The position numbers and the translations under genes were made by a program. This document shows, one piece after another, positions 25,740 to 34,891 of a stretch of 41,568 nucleotides of DNA. The DNA comes from DAOUMU01 sp034409055. GTDB taxonomy: Bacteria; Chloroflexota; Anaerolineae; 4572-78; J111. Where the stretch lies: positions 1 through 41,568 of the forward strand of contig DAOUMU010000439.1 of assembly GCA_034409055.1 (NCBI GenBank). The letters run 5' to 3'. How positions within the stretch are numbered: the first letter of the stretch is position 1; each line of letters begins with the position of its first letter. The notes under the pieces are model-generated. The model ran no database searches and was not told where the DNA came from. It worked only from the letters and a program-made list of their open reading frames with translations.

Positions 25740-28738
25740 GACAAAGTTCCTTTCCCCATATTCAAACTCTCGAAAAAGGCTTCGCAGCGAGTGATGATCC
25801 CCGCATCGGCAGTGTGATCGTCCATCTCCAGTTCCAGGAAAGGCTTATGCCCCATAACCTCACGGAAGAAGTTGATGATGAATGAGTCAGGACCACAGTT
25901 GAAGTTGGTCAGGTAGATGGCCTGTAAACGCGGGTCATCACGAATAATGGTCGCCGCTGCCAGGATGTCCTGCCCACTACGCCAGAACATATTGTCGTAG
26001 CGGGCCGATAAATCGACCGAATCGAGAGGTAGATAATCCATTGGAATGGGCAATATACCCAGCTTGCGTAGCTTGAAAGGTAAGGCCTGACAAACACCTG
26101 TGTCGCAGGTATTGTAAGGCCGGCCTACAATAACTGCCGCCGGCTGGTCCGGTTCCAGACTATCCAGAACCTCCCGTCCACGACGACGGACGGTAGCGTA
26201 GAAATCCTGCTGCGCCGTCTCGGCTGCGGTAGCAGCTTGAGCAATGCGCCTGGATGGGATGTCTAGCTGCTGGCCCAGGTAGTTTAACTCTTTCTTTTTA
26301 GCCTTTGCCCATAACATATGCAATGGGAAATTCAAGGAGTGGTGCCCCCTGGTCTCGAGGTCTAGATGAGCCGTGACCAGATGAGACATAGCCGGAATGA
26401 AGGGACAATAGGCGTTTTCATCCTGGCCACGGGCAATATTTTCGCGGTTGACAACGCTGGGCAAAAATATAAAATCGGCCTCTGTATCCAACAGGTCAAT
26501 CACGTGACCATAAACCAATTTAGCCGGGAAACAAGTTTCTACCGCTGCGTACTCCGAGGCGAGGCCGACGATTTTTGGATTAGTGGGTTCAGAGAGGATC
26601 AACTCGATGCCCAGAGTGTTGAAAAAAGTACGCCAATAAGGGAACAGATCATAGAAAGTTAAAGTGCGTGGGATGGCCAGGCGTAAGCGTCCATTACGTC
26701 GGCCATTCGGTGGTGGGGTGTAATCACCGAATAACAGAGCATTACGCTCGGCGAAGAGGTCTGGTATCTTCTCTATAAGCTGATTACGAGTTCGCCCTGC
26801 TTCCTCAAATCGATCACAACGCGCCCCGTAGAAGATGGGGGATTCCCCGCTGATAACCACTTTGTTAACCTCACACAGGTTGGGGCAGGCTTTGCACTCA
26901 AACACCGTCGATTGATAATGCCTATGGCTTAGATCAAAGCCCTTAAATTTTGTTGGTTCCGCTGCGCCTTTGTCCCTTCGCTCTGCCAATGTCTCCATAG
27001 CCAAAATGGCTGCCCCAATGGCTCCGGTTACATCATGATGAGGCGGTACGGTGATTTTGCGTCCGGTCAGTTTTTGAAAGGCAGCCACGACGCTTTGGTT
27101 CGAGGCCACGCCACCCTGGAAGAAAATATTTTTACCGACAGATCGCCCGTTGACTACGCGGTTGAGGTAATTCTGGGCGATGGAATAGGCCAGGCCCGCC
27201 GTCAACTCATCCACCCGCGCCCCCTGCTGCTGATGATGTACCAGGTCCGATTCCATAAAGACGGTGCATCGCTCCCCCAGACAGGTGGGACAGGTCGAAG
27301 CGAGGGCGATACGGCTGAAATCTTCCTTGATGTCGATTTGCAGGCGGTCGGCTTGTTCTTCTAAAAAAGAACCGGTCCCAGCCGCGCAGGCGTTATTCAT
27401 AGCAAAATCAACCACGGCTCCGTGGTCAAGGCTGACGTACTTGCTATCCTGCCCGCCGATTTCGAAGACGGTGTCTACCGTAGGATCAATAGCCACGGCA
27501 GCCCGGGCCTGGGCCGTAATCTCGTTGCGAATCACGTCGGCTCCGATAAAATCACCGGTGAGATAACGCCCCGACCCGGTTGTACCCACGCCTCGCACTT
27601 CTACCCGGTGTCCCATCTCCTCACCAATCTCCCGCAGGGCCCGGCGTACCGCTTCCAGCGGCTTACCGACCGTAAACAGATAACGTCGGGCCACCACCCG
27701 TCCTTGCTCGTCGATAAGGACAGCGTTGGTACTAATCGAGCCGACGTCAATGCCCAGGTAAACAGGGAGGCGGTTGGCGATTGAAGCTTGGAGATTTTTC
27801 ACCAACTCAGAACGCATCACGCGCCACTCGCCGCCGGTAAGCGGGGGCATACTTTTTCGCTCATGTTTGCCAGCGCGGATATAATCTTTCAGGGGGTCAA
27901 ATCCACAGAAAGGAGACAGGCTTCCTTCAGCCGCCTCGTCCATCGTGACAAAGGCGGTGCCCAGGGCGGCCATCAGAGGATGATTGTCGGGCACGATCAA
28001 CTGGCCGGGTTCCAGGTCTAAGACCGACTCAAAGGCGCGCACGACCCCTTTGTTGTAAGCCACGCCACCCTGGAAGAGAATAGGCGGGATGAAAGCCTTG
28101 CCTTTGCCAATGACGCTCTTGAAATTACGGGTCAGAGCCAGGCATAAACCGGCCAGAATATCGGGTAATGGCGTGCCCTTTTGCTGCAGGTGGATCATGT
28201 CTGATTTGGCAAAGACGGTGCAGCGACCCGCTATCCGAGCCGGATTTTTAGATTGTAGGGCATAGGCCGCGAACTCATTTTCTATGGAGATGCCCAGCCG
28301 ATCAGCTTGCTGGTCTAAAAACGAGCCAGTGCCCGCCGCGCAGAGCGTATTCATAGCAAAATCGACCAGCACCATTTTGCCGCTTTTTTCGTCCCATTCC
28401 ACCGACAGAAATTTGCTGTCCTGCCCACCAATTTCGATGACGGTGCGCGCTTCAGGATAAAATTGGCCAACGGCGCGGGTCTGGGCGACCAGTTCGTTGA
28501 CATGATGCCCGCCAATTAGCCGGGCGACAGGTTCACCCCCAGAACCGGTCAGCCCTACCCCCACGATTTGCGACGAGTCAAAGTATTGGTCCAGATCCGC
28601 CATCGCCCGCAATAACGTCTGTCGAGGTTGACCATTGGCCCGAAGATAGCGATGGGCCAACAAGGTTCGCTCTTGATCCAGCACAACTACTTTGACCGTT
28701 GTCGAGCCAATATCAATACCGAGATAAATGTCTGTCAT
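25736..28738 (-). CDS. Double BadF/HgdC-type activase with DUF2229 domain
   Basis: A 1000-residue fusion. Two ASKHA ATPase domains stand in tandem (about 3-270 and 326-590), each with GIDxGS, IGGQDSK, the CAAGTG cysteine (C133, C451) and the CTVFxxSD cysteine (C173, C491), i.e. both copies keep the residues that ligate the bridging [4Fe-4S] cluster in HgdC. A cysteine-rich segment (CKACPNLCEVNKVV) and a DUF2229 domain (IPRTLTFYDLFPYWRTFF onward) follow. It should drive ATP-dependent electron transfer to the HgdB-like partner. ATG 28738 with GGGAGGG upstream is preferred over a frame nine codons longer. Confidence 0.9.
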   Translation of the reverse strand: MTDIYLGIDIGSTTVKVVVLDQERTLLAHRYLRANGQPRQTLLRAMADLDQYFDSSQIVGVGLTGSGGEPVARLIGGHHVNELVAQTRAVGQFYPEARTVIEIGGQDSKFLSVEWDEKSGKMVLVDFAMNTLCAAGTGSFLDQQADRLGISIENEFAAYALQSKNPARIAGRCTVFAKSDMIHLQQKGTPLPDILAGLCLALTRNFKSVIGKGKAFIPPILFQGGVAYNKGVVRAFESVLDLEPGQLIVPDNHPLMAALGTAFVTMDEAAEGSLSPFCGFDPLKDYIRAGKHERKSMPPLTGGEWRVMRSELVKNLQASIANRLPVYLGIDVGSISTNAVLIDEQGRVVARRYLFTVGKPLEAVRRALREIGEEMGHRVEVRGVGTTGSGRYLTGDFIGADVIRNEITAQARAAVAIDPTVDTVFEIGGQDSKYVSLDHGAVVDFAMNNACAAGTGSFLEEQADRLQIDIKEDFSRIALASTCPTCLGERCTVFMESDLVHHQQQGARVDELTAGLAYSIAQNYLNRVVNGRSVGKNIFFQGGVASNQSVVAAFQKLTGRKITVPPHHDVTGAIGAAILAMETLAERRDKGAAEPTKFKGFDLSHRHYQSTVFECKACPNLCEVNKVVISGESPIFYGARCDRFEEAGRTRNQLIEKIPDLFAERNALLFGDYTPPPNGRRNGRLRLAIPRTLTFYDLFPYWRTFFNTLGIELILSEPTNPKIVGLASEYAAVETCFPAKLVYGHVIDLLDTEADFIFLPSVVNRENIARGQDENAYCPFIPAMSHLVTAHLDLETRGHHSLNFPLHMLWAKAKKKELNYLGQQLDIPSRRIAQAATAAETAQQDFYATVRRRGREVLDSLEPDQPAAVIVGRPYNTCDTGVCQALPFKLRKLGILPIPMDYLPLDSVDLSARYDNMFWRSGQDILAAATIIRDDPRLQAIYLTNFNCGPDSFIINFFREVMGHKPFLELEMDDHTADAGIITRCEAFFESLNMGKGTLS

Positions 28739-29189
28739 AAGCCCTCCCCCCTTCTGTGAAGACAATTTGACTCTGTTCTAAAAAGGCAACACGTTCTGTT
28801 ACCCACTGTGAAAATATGTTTGGATCGAGGCTGGCCTTTATTTAAGTATATCAGATCGTGTCGAAAGGCCGAAAACGCGTGGAAGAGATAAAGAAGAATG
28901 CAAAATTATTCTACTTTAAGATAAGGCTTTTTTTGAAGTGAATTTTGTCATCCATCTTTAATGACATTTGTCACCTGTTACGGTAATCTTGAGAAAAACT
29001 CACATTTTCATCCTCTCCAAAAGTAAGGGCGAGGCAAGTCGGAGTGGTAGTGATCGAAGCAAACAAGCCGCGCTCCGACTTGCCTCGCCCCTACGTCACC
29101 AATAAATTTAAAGAGGATACTCACATTTGGTAGAAATTCTCAAATACTGATACTATAATAAAATTCTTTTAGAAAGAGGTCTTAAACTT
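28739..29189. other. Intergenic region with a palindromic element
   Basis: About 450 bases without a gene. It holds the ribosome site of the activase gene, an AT-rich stretch, the nested palindromic element at 29008-29118 and a TATAAT (29154-29159) before the next gene. Confidence 0.6.
28998..29128. repeat. MITE-like palindromic element with flanking direct repeats
   Basis: Two 24-base arms, 29023-29046 and 29071-29094, are inverted copies with two mismatches (core GGGCGAGGCAAGTCGGAG). Outside them are ATCCTCT (29010-29016) and AGAGGAT (29112-29118) as terminal inverted repeats, and outside those the identical ten bases ACTCACATTT at 28998-29007 and 29119-29128. The arrangement resembles a non-autonomous transposable element with a target duplication. 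No coding capacity. Confidence 0.6.
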
Positions 29190-29447
29190 GTGGTAGACGT
29201 AGAGTTCTTTGATGAGCCGGTTAGGGTTATTGCCTCCGTAGATGACCAGGGCCGCACCGTTCTGCAAAGCCTCACCTGGCAGGAGAGACAATACACCATT
29301 GTAGCCGTCGGTCGCCAGTGGGATCAAGAAGATGGCCGACACATTATGGTCGAGGCAGCCGATGGAACGCGCTTTGAGTTACACCTACGCCGTGAAAATT
29401 TAATTTGGCACGTCAGAAAAGTATGGCCAGGGCCCATGGTGGCCTGA
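29190..29447 (+). CDS. Small DUF6504-like protein
   Basis: An 85-residue beta-rich protein: FFDEPVRVIASVDDQGRTVLQ, LTWQERQYTIVAVGRQW, then a strand with FELHLRRENLIWHVRKVW. The pattern of a short domain that begins with F-x-EP and has W-x-x-x-x-Y-T/R-V is similar to small DUF6504 proteins, recalled from memory and not confirmed. GTG at 29190 is the start, with AAAGAGGT upstream, and TATAAT at 29154 may be its -10. Function unknown. Confidence 0.65.
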   Translation: MVDVEFFDEPVRVIASVDDQGRTVLQSLTWQERQYTIVAVGRQWDQEDGRHIMVEAADGTRFELHLRRENLIWHVRKVWPGPMVA

Positions 29448-29583
29448 GGCGTTTGATGACCGACGACTGCCGGCTGAAAGCTGAGTTCGTACCCGGTGTG
29501 AAATGGAAGTGGGGACATCCCTATGCCAGCCGAAGTTTTGCCCAAAACGTGTGCCCTCGTAAATTTTGCGCACCAAAAACAGG

Positions 29584-31398
29584 CTAGCCGGTGGTAACCA
29601 TCAACAGGATTAACATGCCCAGCCCGCCCAAGGCCGTTACGGACAGAGAACCAAAAATAATAACGGCCAGGAGGTTGACTTCCTCCCCCTCTTCCTTTTT
29701 GTTACCCCTGGAGCCAGATGGGGAAGTATTGGGGCTTCGATGCTCCTGAGTTGACGCGGCAGGTGGATGGGAGGGGGGAGGCGTATACCCTACCGGCATG
29801 GCCATTGTGGAATTTGAGTAAATAGCCGGGTTTTGGGGCAGCGGTGACTGAAACTGAGGTTGGGGATACGAAGGCATACCCACTGTACTATTTTGCACCA
29901 CCGGAACAGGCTCGGATGGAAGCGGCGTTTGCCCATTCATCTGGCCCGGGAATTGCCCTGGCAACGGCATCCCCATCGTCGTGTTCGAGTGAATAGCTGG
30001 CACCGGTTGGGAGGGATTTTGGGGTTGCAGATATTGGGTCGGCATGCCCATCGTCAAATTGGAATGAACGGCCGGTACCGGCTCATAGGCAGGTGGTAGT
30101 TGATACCCCTGTCCGGCAGGTACTGTTTGGGAAGGCATCCTCATCGTCATGTTTGGGTCAGTCACCTGTACCGGCTGTGATGGTCGTGTTTCATGCGGCA
30201 CCCCAGGCCCGGTGAAGGATGGTTGGGCGGCCGGCATGGCCGGCTGGGGTGAATAATACGTTTGAGCAGGTGCATTTAGGTGACCTGTTGTTTGCAACTG
30301 GGCCTGTGATTGAGCCGTCGTTCCTACTCCCATACCCGTCTGAACAACTGGCACCGGCTCAGAAGGATGCTGCCATTGCCCCGTCTGCGGCTGCGGTTGG
30401 GGACTGGCCCCTGTTTGAACGACCGGTACCGGTTCGGAGGGATGCTGCCATTGCCCCGCTTGCGGCTGCGATTGGGATCCGGGACCAGTTTGAACGACCG
30501 GCACCGGCTCAGAGGGGTGTGGCAATTGGCCTCCTTGGGGTTGCCAGGGGGGACTGGCCCCAGCTTGAACGACCGGCACTGGCTCGGAGGGATGTGGCAA
30601 TTGGCCTGCCTGCGGCTGCGGTTGGGGACTGGCCCCAGTTTGAACGACCGGCACCGGTTCGGAGGGGTGTTGTAATTGGCCTGCCTGTGGCTGCGGTTGG
30701 GGACTGGCCCATGTCTGAACGACCGGCACCGGTTCGGAGGGGTGTTGTAATTGGCCTGCCTGTGGCTGCGGTTGGGGACTGGCCCATGTCTGAACGACCG
30801 GTACCGGTTCAGAGGGATGTTGTGGTTGTCCACCTTGTCCGGTTGCCTGCACCTCCGCCGGCATAACCGCAGCCGGATTAGTGGTCAGCGCCGGTGTTGC
30901 TTTGGGTAGATTGCTATTGGTTTGAGAGGGGGGGGCAGATGTTTCTTGAGCTGTTTCGCTAAAAGGCGGTTTGATAGGGGTGAAAGGCAACTCGTCAACA
31001 ATCGCTTTCGGATCGATGCGGAAAGGACGTCGCTCCTGGGCTGGCGTCGATTGGGATTCTGATTGAGGTTGTGGCGGAAACTCGGGTTGAGGTTTTTGGC
31101 TCGGCTTGGGAATTTTGATGGGCTGGGAGTCGCGGGGCACCTTAACCGGGCGAGAGTCAGAAACAACGATACCCAATACCTGCAAGCCTCGCCGGGCAAT
31201 TTCATTATCAGGGTTGATAGCCAACACGTGATACAGGCAACGGGCTCGTTGTTCATCAGTATTCACGACACTACTCATCCATAACCAGGCCATCTCATCA
31301 TTGGGGTTTTGTTGAATGAGCAAATTGAGTAACTGCCGTCCCTCTTCCTTTCGGTCCGAGCGGATGGCATTGATCGCTAATTCTAGAGATACCGCCAT
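29584..31398 (-). CDS. TPR-like N-terminus, Pro/Gln repeat and C-terminal membrane anchor
   Basis: A 604-residue protein in three parts. Residues 1-80 form TPR-like helices (AINAIRSDRKEEGRQLLNLL and related) of a kind frequent in Chloroflexota. A long disordered region follows, including seven 25-residue units centred on HPSEPVPVVQ and then degenerate units around PVPxxxSNxTMGMP. The last 30 residues contain a hydrophobic helix (LLAVIIFGSLSVTALGGLGML) that should be a tail anchor. It may tether something to the membrane; no enzyme motif. The repeats are nearly identical at DNA level, so the copy number is probably unstable. Confidence 0.8.
   Translation of the reverse strand: MAVSLELAINAIRSDRKEEGRQLLNLLIQQNPNDEMAWLWMSSVVNTDEQRARCLYHVLAINPDNEIARRGLQVLGIVVSDSRPVKVPRDSQPIKIPKPSQKPQPEFPPQPQSESQSTPAQERRPFRIDPKAIVDELPFTPIKPPFSETAQETSAPPSQTNSNLPKATPALTTNPAAVMPAEVQATGQGGQPQHPSEPVPVVQTWASPQPQPQAGQLQHPSEPVPVVQTWASPQPQPQAGQLQHPSEPVPVVQTGASPQPQPQAGQLPHPSEPVPVVQAGASPPWQPQGGQLPHPSEPVPVVQTGPGSQSQPQAGQWQHPSEPVPVVQTGASPQPQPQTGQWQHPSEPVPVVQTGMGVGTTAQSQAQLQTTGHLNAPAQTYYSPQPAMPAAQPSFTGPGVPHETRPSQPVQVTDPNMTMRMPSQTVPAGQGYQLPPAYEPVPAVHSNLTMGMPTQYLQPQNPSQPVPAIHSNTTMGMPLPGQFPGQMNGQTPLPSEPVPVVQNSTVGMPSYPQPQFQSPLPQNPAIYSNSTMAMPVGYTPPPSHPPAASTQEHRSPNTSPSGSRGNKKEEGEEVNLLAVIIFGSLSVTALGGLGMLILLMVTTG
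30342..30830 (-). repeat. 75-bp in-frame tandem repeats
   Basis: About six and a half units of 75 bases encode the 25-residue HPSEPVPVVQ repeats. Two neighbouring units, 30642-30716 and 30717-30791, are identical by reading, a sign of recent duplication; others differ at several positions. Confidence 0.85.
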
Positions 31399-31463
31399 AA
31401 ATGACCCCGTTTCTGTCCAGTGGATTTGCCACTGTCACTGCCAGGCATTTACTTTCCTGTAGA

Positions 31464-31519
31464 ACAAGTTGCCAACTTGTCCCCAGCATCATTGACAAGT
31501 TATTCTTCATAACTTGTCA
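31464..31519. repeat. Paired palindromes with ACAAGTT cores
   Basis: ACAAGTT-GCC-AACTTGT (31464-31480) is followed by a perfect 11-bp stem TGACAAGTTAT/ATAACTTGTCA with a five-base loop (31493-31519). The same half-site occurs four times in 56 bases. It may be a dispersed REP-type element or a double operator between divergent genes. Confidence 0.65.
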
Positions 31520-31689
31520 TAATAACTTCGCATAATGTCAATTATACCACAAATGGTATTGACCGCAAAGTGCAACCCTGGATTACGTTGAGCCGTCCCC
31601 CTAGATTTCGTGGTATGACTTTCCTCACCACGAGATGTACTGTTTACTCAGGATGCTACGCTTGAGTAGTTACAAAGAGAGCGGGTCCA

Positions 31690-31718
31690 TTGTCGGACCA
31701 GGATAAATGTGATACAAT
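31690..31718 (+). promoter_or_regulatory. Putative promoter of the DUF499-led island
   Basis: TTGTCG (31690-31695), 17 bases, TACAAT (31713-31718), about 45 bases before the DUF499 ATG. GGTCC/GGACC half-sites (31684-31688, 31695-31699) bracket the -35 box and could be an operator. Confidence 0.55.
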
Positions 31719-31764
31719 GACCTGAGAGATAGGTTCACAATTTCCCAAACCGAGGCAACGGTCA

Positions 31765-34700
31765 ATGAAGACGATTTTTGAATTGGCAATTCCCCGGAGT
31801 GAAGTGCGGCGAGGCGACTTGCGTGAAGATATGTTCGCCGCCCGGCTCCGAGATGTGATGGAGCAGACCGCCGACGACGTTTATCGGCACCCCAACCGCT
31901 TCTTTGAAAATACCTTTCCCACTGATGGGTTAAAAACGTTGCTCCAGGAGGTCCTCGGCCGTCTGACCGGCCAGGCCCCGGCCAATAACCCCATTATTCG
32001 GCTGGAGACCTCCTTTGGGGGCGGCAAAACTCACAACTTGATTGCCCTGTACCACGCCGTCAACGGCCAGGTCGACCCCGCTTGCCTGAAGCCCTTTGTC
32101 GATAATTCCTGGCGGTTACCCCAAAAAGGCGAGGTGGATGTCGCTGGCGTAGTTGGCTCCGACCTGGACCCTTCGACCGGCTTATCCCACCCGACCGACA
32201 ACATCACCACTTACACCCTCTGGGGTGAGTTAGCCTATCAACTGGGCGGTCGAGCCGGGTACGCCCTGGCCGAGACGGGCGACCGCAACAAGGTAGCCCC
32301 GGGCACGGCCCTCTTTGAAAAGATTATCGGTGATCGACCGACCCTGATTATGATCGACGAGATTGCCCGGCACATGCGGGCTGCCGTCGGAGTGCCGACG
32401 GCCACCGGCAAGTCGAACCTGGCCGAGCAGACCACGGCCTTTTTGATGTCGCTGATGGAGTTTGCGGCCAGTCAAAAGCAGGTGGTTTTGGTGCTGACGA
32501 TGGCCAGCGAGGCCGATGCCTTTGCCCAGGAGACCGCCGAGTTGCGCAATGCCCTGGCCGAATCGCTAAAAGTCTCGGCCCGGCAGGAGCGGGTGCTGAC
32601 CCCCACCGGCGAGAACGAGATTGCGGCCATTGTCGTCCACCGTCTGTTTCAGCAGGTGGACCGAACCGGGGCAAAGACCACCATTGATCGTTATGGGACC
32701 TATTACCGGGAATTGGAGGGAAAAGGGGCTCACGTCCATGACCGGGCCCTGCGAGCCGATTATCTACAAGAGTTTGTCGCGGCCTATCCATTTCACCCGG
32801 AACTGATCCGGGTGCTGAACTTGAAGGTTTCGACCATTCCCAACTTCCAGCGGACGCGAGGCGCTCTGCGCCTGCTGGCGGCGGCCGTCCGCCAACTCTG
32901 GACGAAAAGACCAGACCAAACCTGGTTGATCCATCCTCACCACGTCGATCTGGCCCAGCCACAAATTATCGAAGATTTGACCAGCCGCCTGGACCGACCC
33001 AAATTCAAGCAGGTCTGTGAGGCCGATATTGTCAGCCCCCAATTGGGCATTCCTGCCCACGCGACCGAGGCAGACCAGCCCCTGGTGGCCAGCGGCAAAC
33101 CGGCCTATGCCCGGCGGGCCGGCACGACCATCTTTTTGCACAGCCTGACCCGGGGCATTGCCAGTGGGGTGGAACTGCCGGAGTTGATGCTGGCGGTCGT
33201 GACCCCGACCGAGACCGATGGGGATGACCCGACTGTGCTGATGCGTTCGCTGGAGCGACTGTACGATACGGCCTGGTTCCTGGAATACGACGGTTATAAG
33301 TATCGCTTCAAAACGGAACCTTCGCTCAATAAGATTATAGATGATGAAACCGGAGCCATCGGTCCGCTTAAGGCCAAACACGAGATCGATACCCGGATCA
33401 GAAAAATCTGGCGCAAGGGCTTTTTACAGCCGGAGTATTTCCCGGCTGTACCCGGCGACCTGCCTGACGACGCCGGCAAGCCCAAGCTGGCCATTATACA
33501 TTACGATGCGGTCAAGACTGAGGCGGCGACAACCAAGCCGCCCGACCTGGTGCGTAAACTATACGAGCATACCGGGGCGCTGGAGTCCTTCCGCACCTAT
33601 CAGAACAACGTCATGTTCCTGGTGGCCGATCTGGATCAGGTGGAGCAGATGGTCAACGTCACCCGCCGCTATCTGGCCATTAGCCGCATCACCGGCAGTG
33701 CCGACCGCATGCGGGAATTCCATAAAGAGCACCAGAAAAAGTTGAAAGAGATGGGCCAGGCCGCCGAATTGGATGTGCGGGTGGCCATTACCAGGGCCTA
33801 TCGCTATCTCTTTTACCCGACCAGCGATGCGCCCAAAGCCCAGGGGTTCTTGCGTCGGGAAACGGTCCCACCGCAGGATCAGGGAGACACCGACGTGGAC
33901 CAGACCAATGTGGTCGTGCGAGTGCTGCACAATCTCCAGAAGGTGCGGACCGCCGACGATGATCCGCTCCCGGCTCAATATTTGCATGCCAAAGCCTGGG
34001 ATAAGAACCAGGTGCAGATGAGCACCGAGGATTTGCGCCGGGCTTTTGCCCGCAAGATTGGCCTGCCCTTGCTGCTGGATGTCAACCAACTGAAACGCTC
34101 CATCGAAAGCGGGGTCAAAGCCGGCGTGTGGGTTTACTATTCGGCCCAGGAGGATTTTGCCTACGATCACGAGTCACCCCCTGCTATGTGGCAGATTGGG
34201 GATAACACCTATCTGTACACCCCGGCTGAAGCGGCCCGCCTCAACCTGCGTATTAAAGGCAAGTGGCAGCCGCCGCCCGTTGGTGGCGACATAGGAGGGA
34301 TCGAGGAAGAGGAAGAAGAACCGCCTGAAGAAGAACTGGAAGCAATCACCGGTCAGACCCGTCCCCGGCAGGTCAAAGGAACAGGCGTACCGGCCCAGGC
34401 TTTCCAACAACTGCTCGATCAATGCCAGGAGTATGAAGTGGTAGGATTGCGCCGGTTGCAGTTGGCCTTCCAGGGGATCGACAAAGGGCGAGCCACCGAC
34501 CTGAAGGCCATTGGCCTCTCTATCCCCCAGATGGGCAAGGCCGAGTTTGGCCTTAAACTCAGGCTCATCATTCAATTTGACGAGCAGCCCGATAAATACT
34601 TTAATCTGGAGTTTCAAGGGGATTGGGATCGTTACAAGCGCCTCAAGCAGATCACGGATACTTTTGCGGGCGAAGGCAGCCAGATTAATGTGGACTTTCG

Positions 34701-34833
34701 CCTGGTGGTCGAGTTTGAGACCGACCTCGCCCCAACTGCCCCCGAACTGGGGACGATCCGGGACGTGCTGGAGCAGATGGGCATGGGCACCATTCAACTC
34801 GAAGCCGAGGCGGTTTATGAATCCACGAATTAA
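31765..34833 (+). CDS. DUF499 P-loop ATPase, defence-associated type
   Basis: A 1022-residue ATPase of the DUF499 group. Walker A is the variant SFGGGKTH (83-90), Walker B LIMIDE (194-199); a large C-terminal region contains an acidic low-complexity run (EEEEEEPPEEELE, about 850-865). DUF499 genes are repeatedly found next to DUF1156 methyltransferases in defence islands, which is the arrangement here, so a role as the motor or sensor of a modification-type defence is likely though unproven. GAGG lies ten bases before the ATG. The last residues (ESTN) and stop lie in the dispersed repeat at 34819-34885, so the native C-terminus may have been altered. Confidence 0.88.
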   Translation: MKTIFELAIPRSEVRRGDLREDMFAARLRDVMEQTADDVYRHPNRFFENTFPTDGLKTLLQEVLGRLTGQAPANNPIIRLETSFGGGKTHNLIALYHAVNGQVDPACLKPFVDNSWRLPQKGEVDVAGVVGSDLDPSTGLSHPTDNITTYTLWGELAYQLGGRAGYALAETGDRNKVAPGTALFEKIIGDRPTLIMIDEIARHMRAAVGVPTATGKSNLAEQTTAFLMSLMEFAASQKQVVLVLTMASEADAFAQETAELRNALAESLKVSARQERVLTPTGENEIAAIVVHRLFQQVDRTGAKTTIDRYGTYYRELEGKGAHVHDRALRADYLQEFVAAYPFHPELIRVLNLKVSTIPNFQRTRGALRLLAAAVRQLWTKRPDQTWLIHPHHVDLAQPQIIEDLTSRLDRPKFKQVCEADIVSPQLGIPAHATEADQPLVASGKPAYARRAGTTIFLHSLTRGIASGVELPELMLAVVTPTETDGDDPTVLMRSLERLYDTAWFLEYDGYKYRFKTEPSLNKIIDDETGAIGPLKAKHEIDTRIRKIWRKGFLQPEYFPAVPGDLPDDAGKPKLAIIHYDAVKTEAATTKPPDLVRKLYEHTGALESFRTYQNNVMFLVADLDQVEQMVNVTRRYLAISRITGSADRMREFHKEHQKKLKEMGQAAELDVRVAITRAYRYLFYPTSDAPKAQGFLRRETVPPQDQGDTDVDQTNVVVRVLHNLQKVRTADDDPLPAQYLHAKAWDKNQVQMSTEDLRRAFARKIGLPLLLDVNQLKRSIESGVKAGVWVYYSAQEDFAYDHESPPAMWQIGDNTYLYTPAEAARLNLRIKGKWQPPPVGGDIGGIEEEEEEPPEEELEAITGQTRPRQVKGTGVPAQAFQQLLDQCQEYEVVGLRRLQLAFQGIDKGRATDLKAIGLSIPQMGKAEFGLKLRLIIQFDEQPDKYFNLEFQGDWDRYKRLKQITDTFAGEGSQINVDFRLVVEFETDLAPTAPELGTIRDVLEQMGMGTIQLEAEAVYESTN

Positions 34834-34885
34834 CCCGAATTTTCACTAATTTTTTATTCGTGTCAATTCGTGTAGATTAGTGGAT
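34819..34885. repeat. Dispersed ATTCGTG-type palindromic repeat, copy 1
   Basis: Begins GAATCCACGAAT and ends GATTAGTGGAT, with TTCGTGTCAATTCGTG inside; the ends are near-inverted copies. It encodes the last four residues and stop of the DUF499 gene and reaches to six bases before the ASCH start. Confidence 0.75.
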
Positions 34886-34891
34886 AAGCTT

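Larger units (their letters stand above)
31399..31764. other. Divergent intergenic region before the defence-type island
   Basis: About 365 bases without a gene. It contains two linked palindromes (31464-31480 and 31493-31519), AT-rich sequence and the putative promoter of the DUF499 gene at 31690-31718. Confidence 0.6.

Noticed and set aside
28739..28765. Nine-codon extension of the activase gene
   Set aside because: The ribosome site GGGAGGG lies within it, pointing to the ATG at 28738.
28900..28997. TGTCAT/ATGACA half-sites before the MITE-like element
   Set aside because: Only six bases per arm in AT-rich DNA; no support as a regulator site.
30342..30830. Regular repeats as a possible CRISPR array
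   Set aside because: Units of 75 bases are contiguous without unique spacers and are in frame within a coding gene.
30219..30866. Long plus-strand reading frames opposite the repeat protein
   Set aside because: They arise because the 75-bp repeats are open in several frames; the encoded protein has no ribosome site and no family features, while the minus-strand frame has a TPR start and a membrane anchor.
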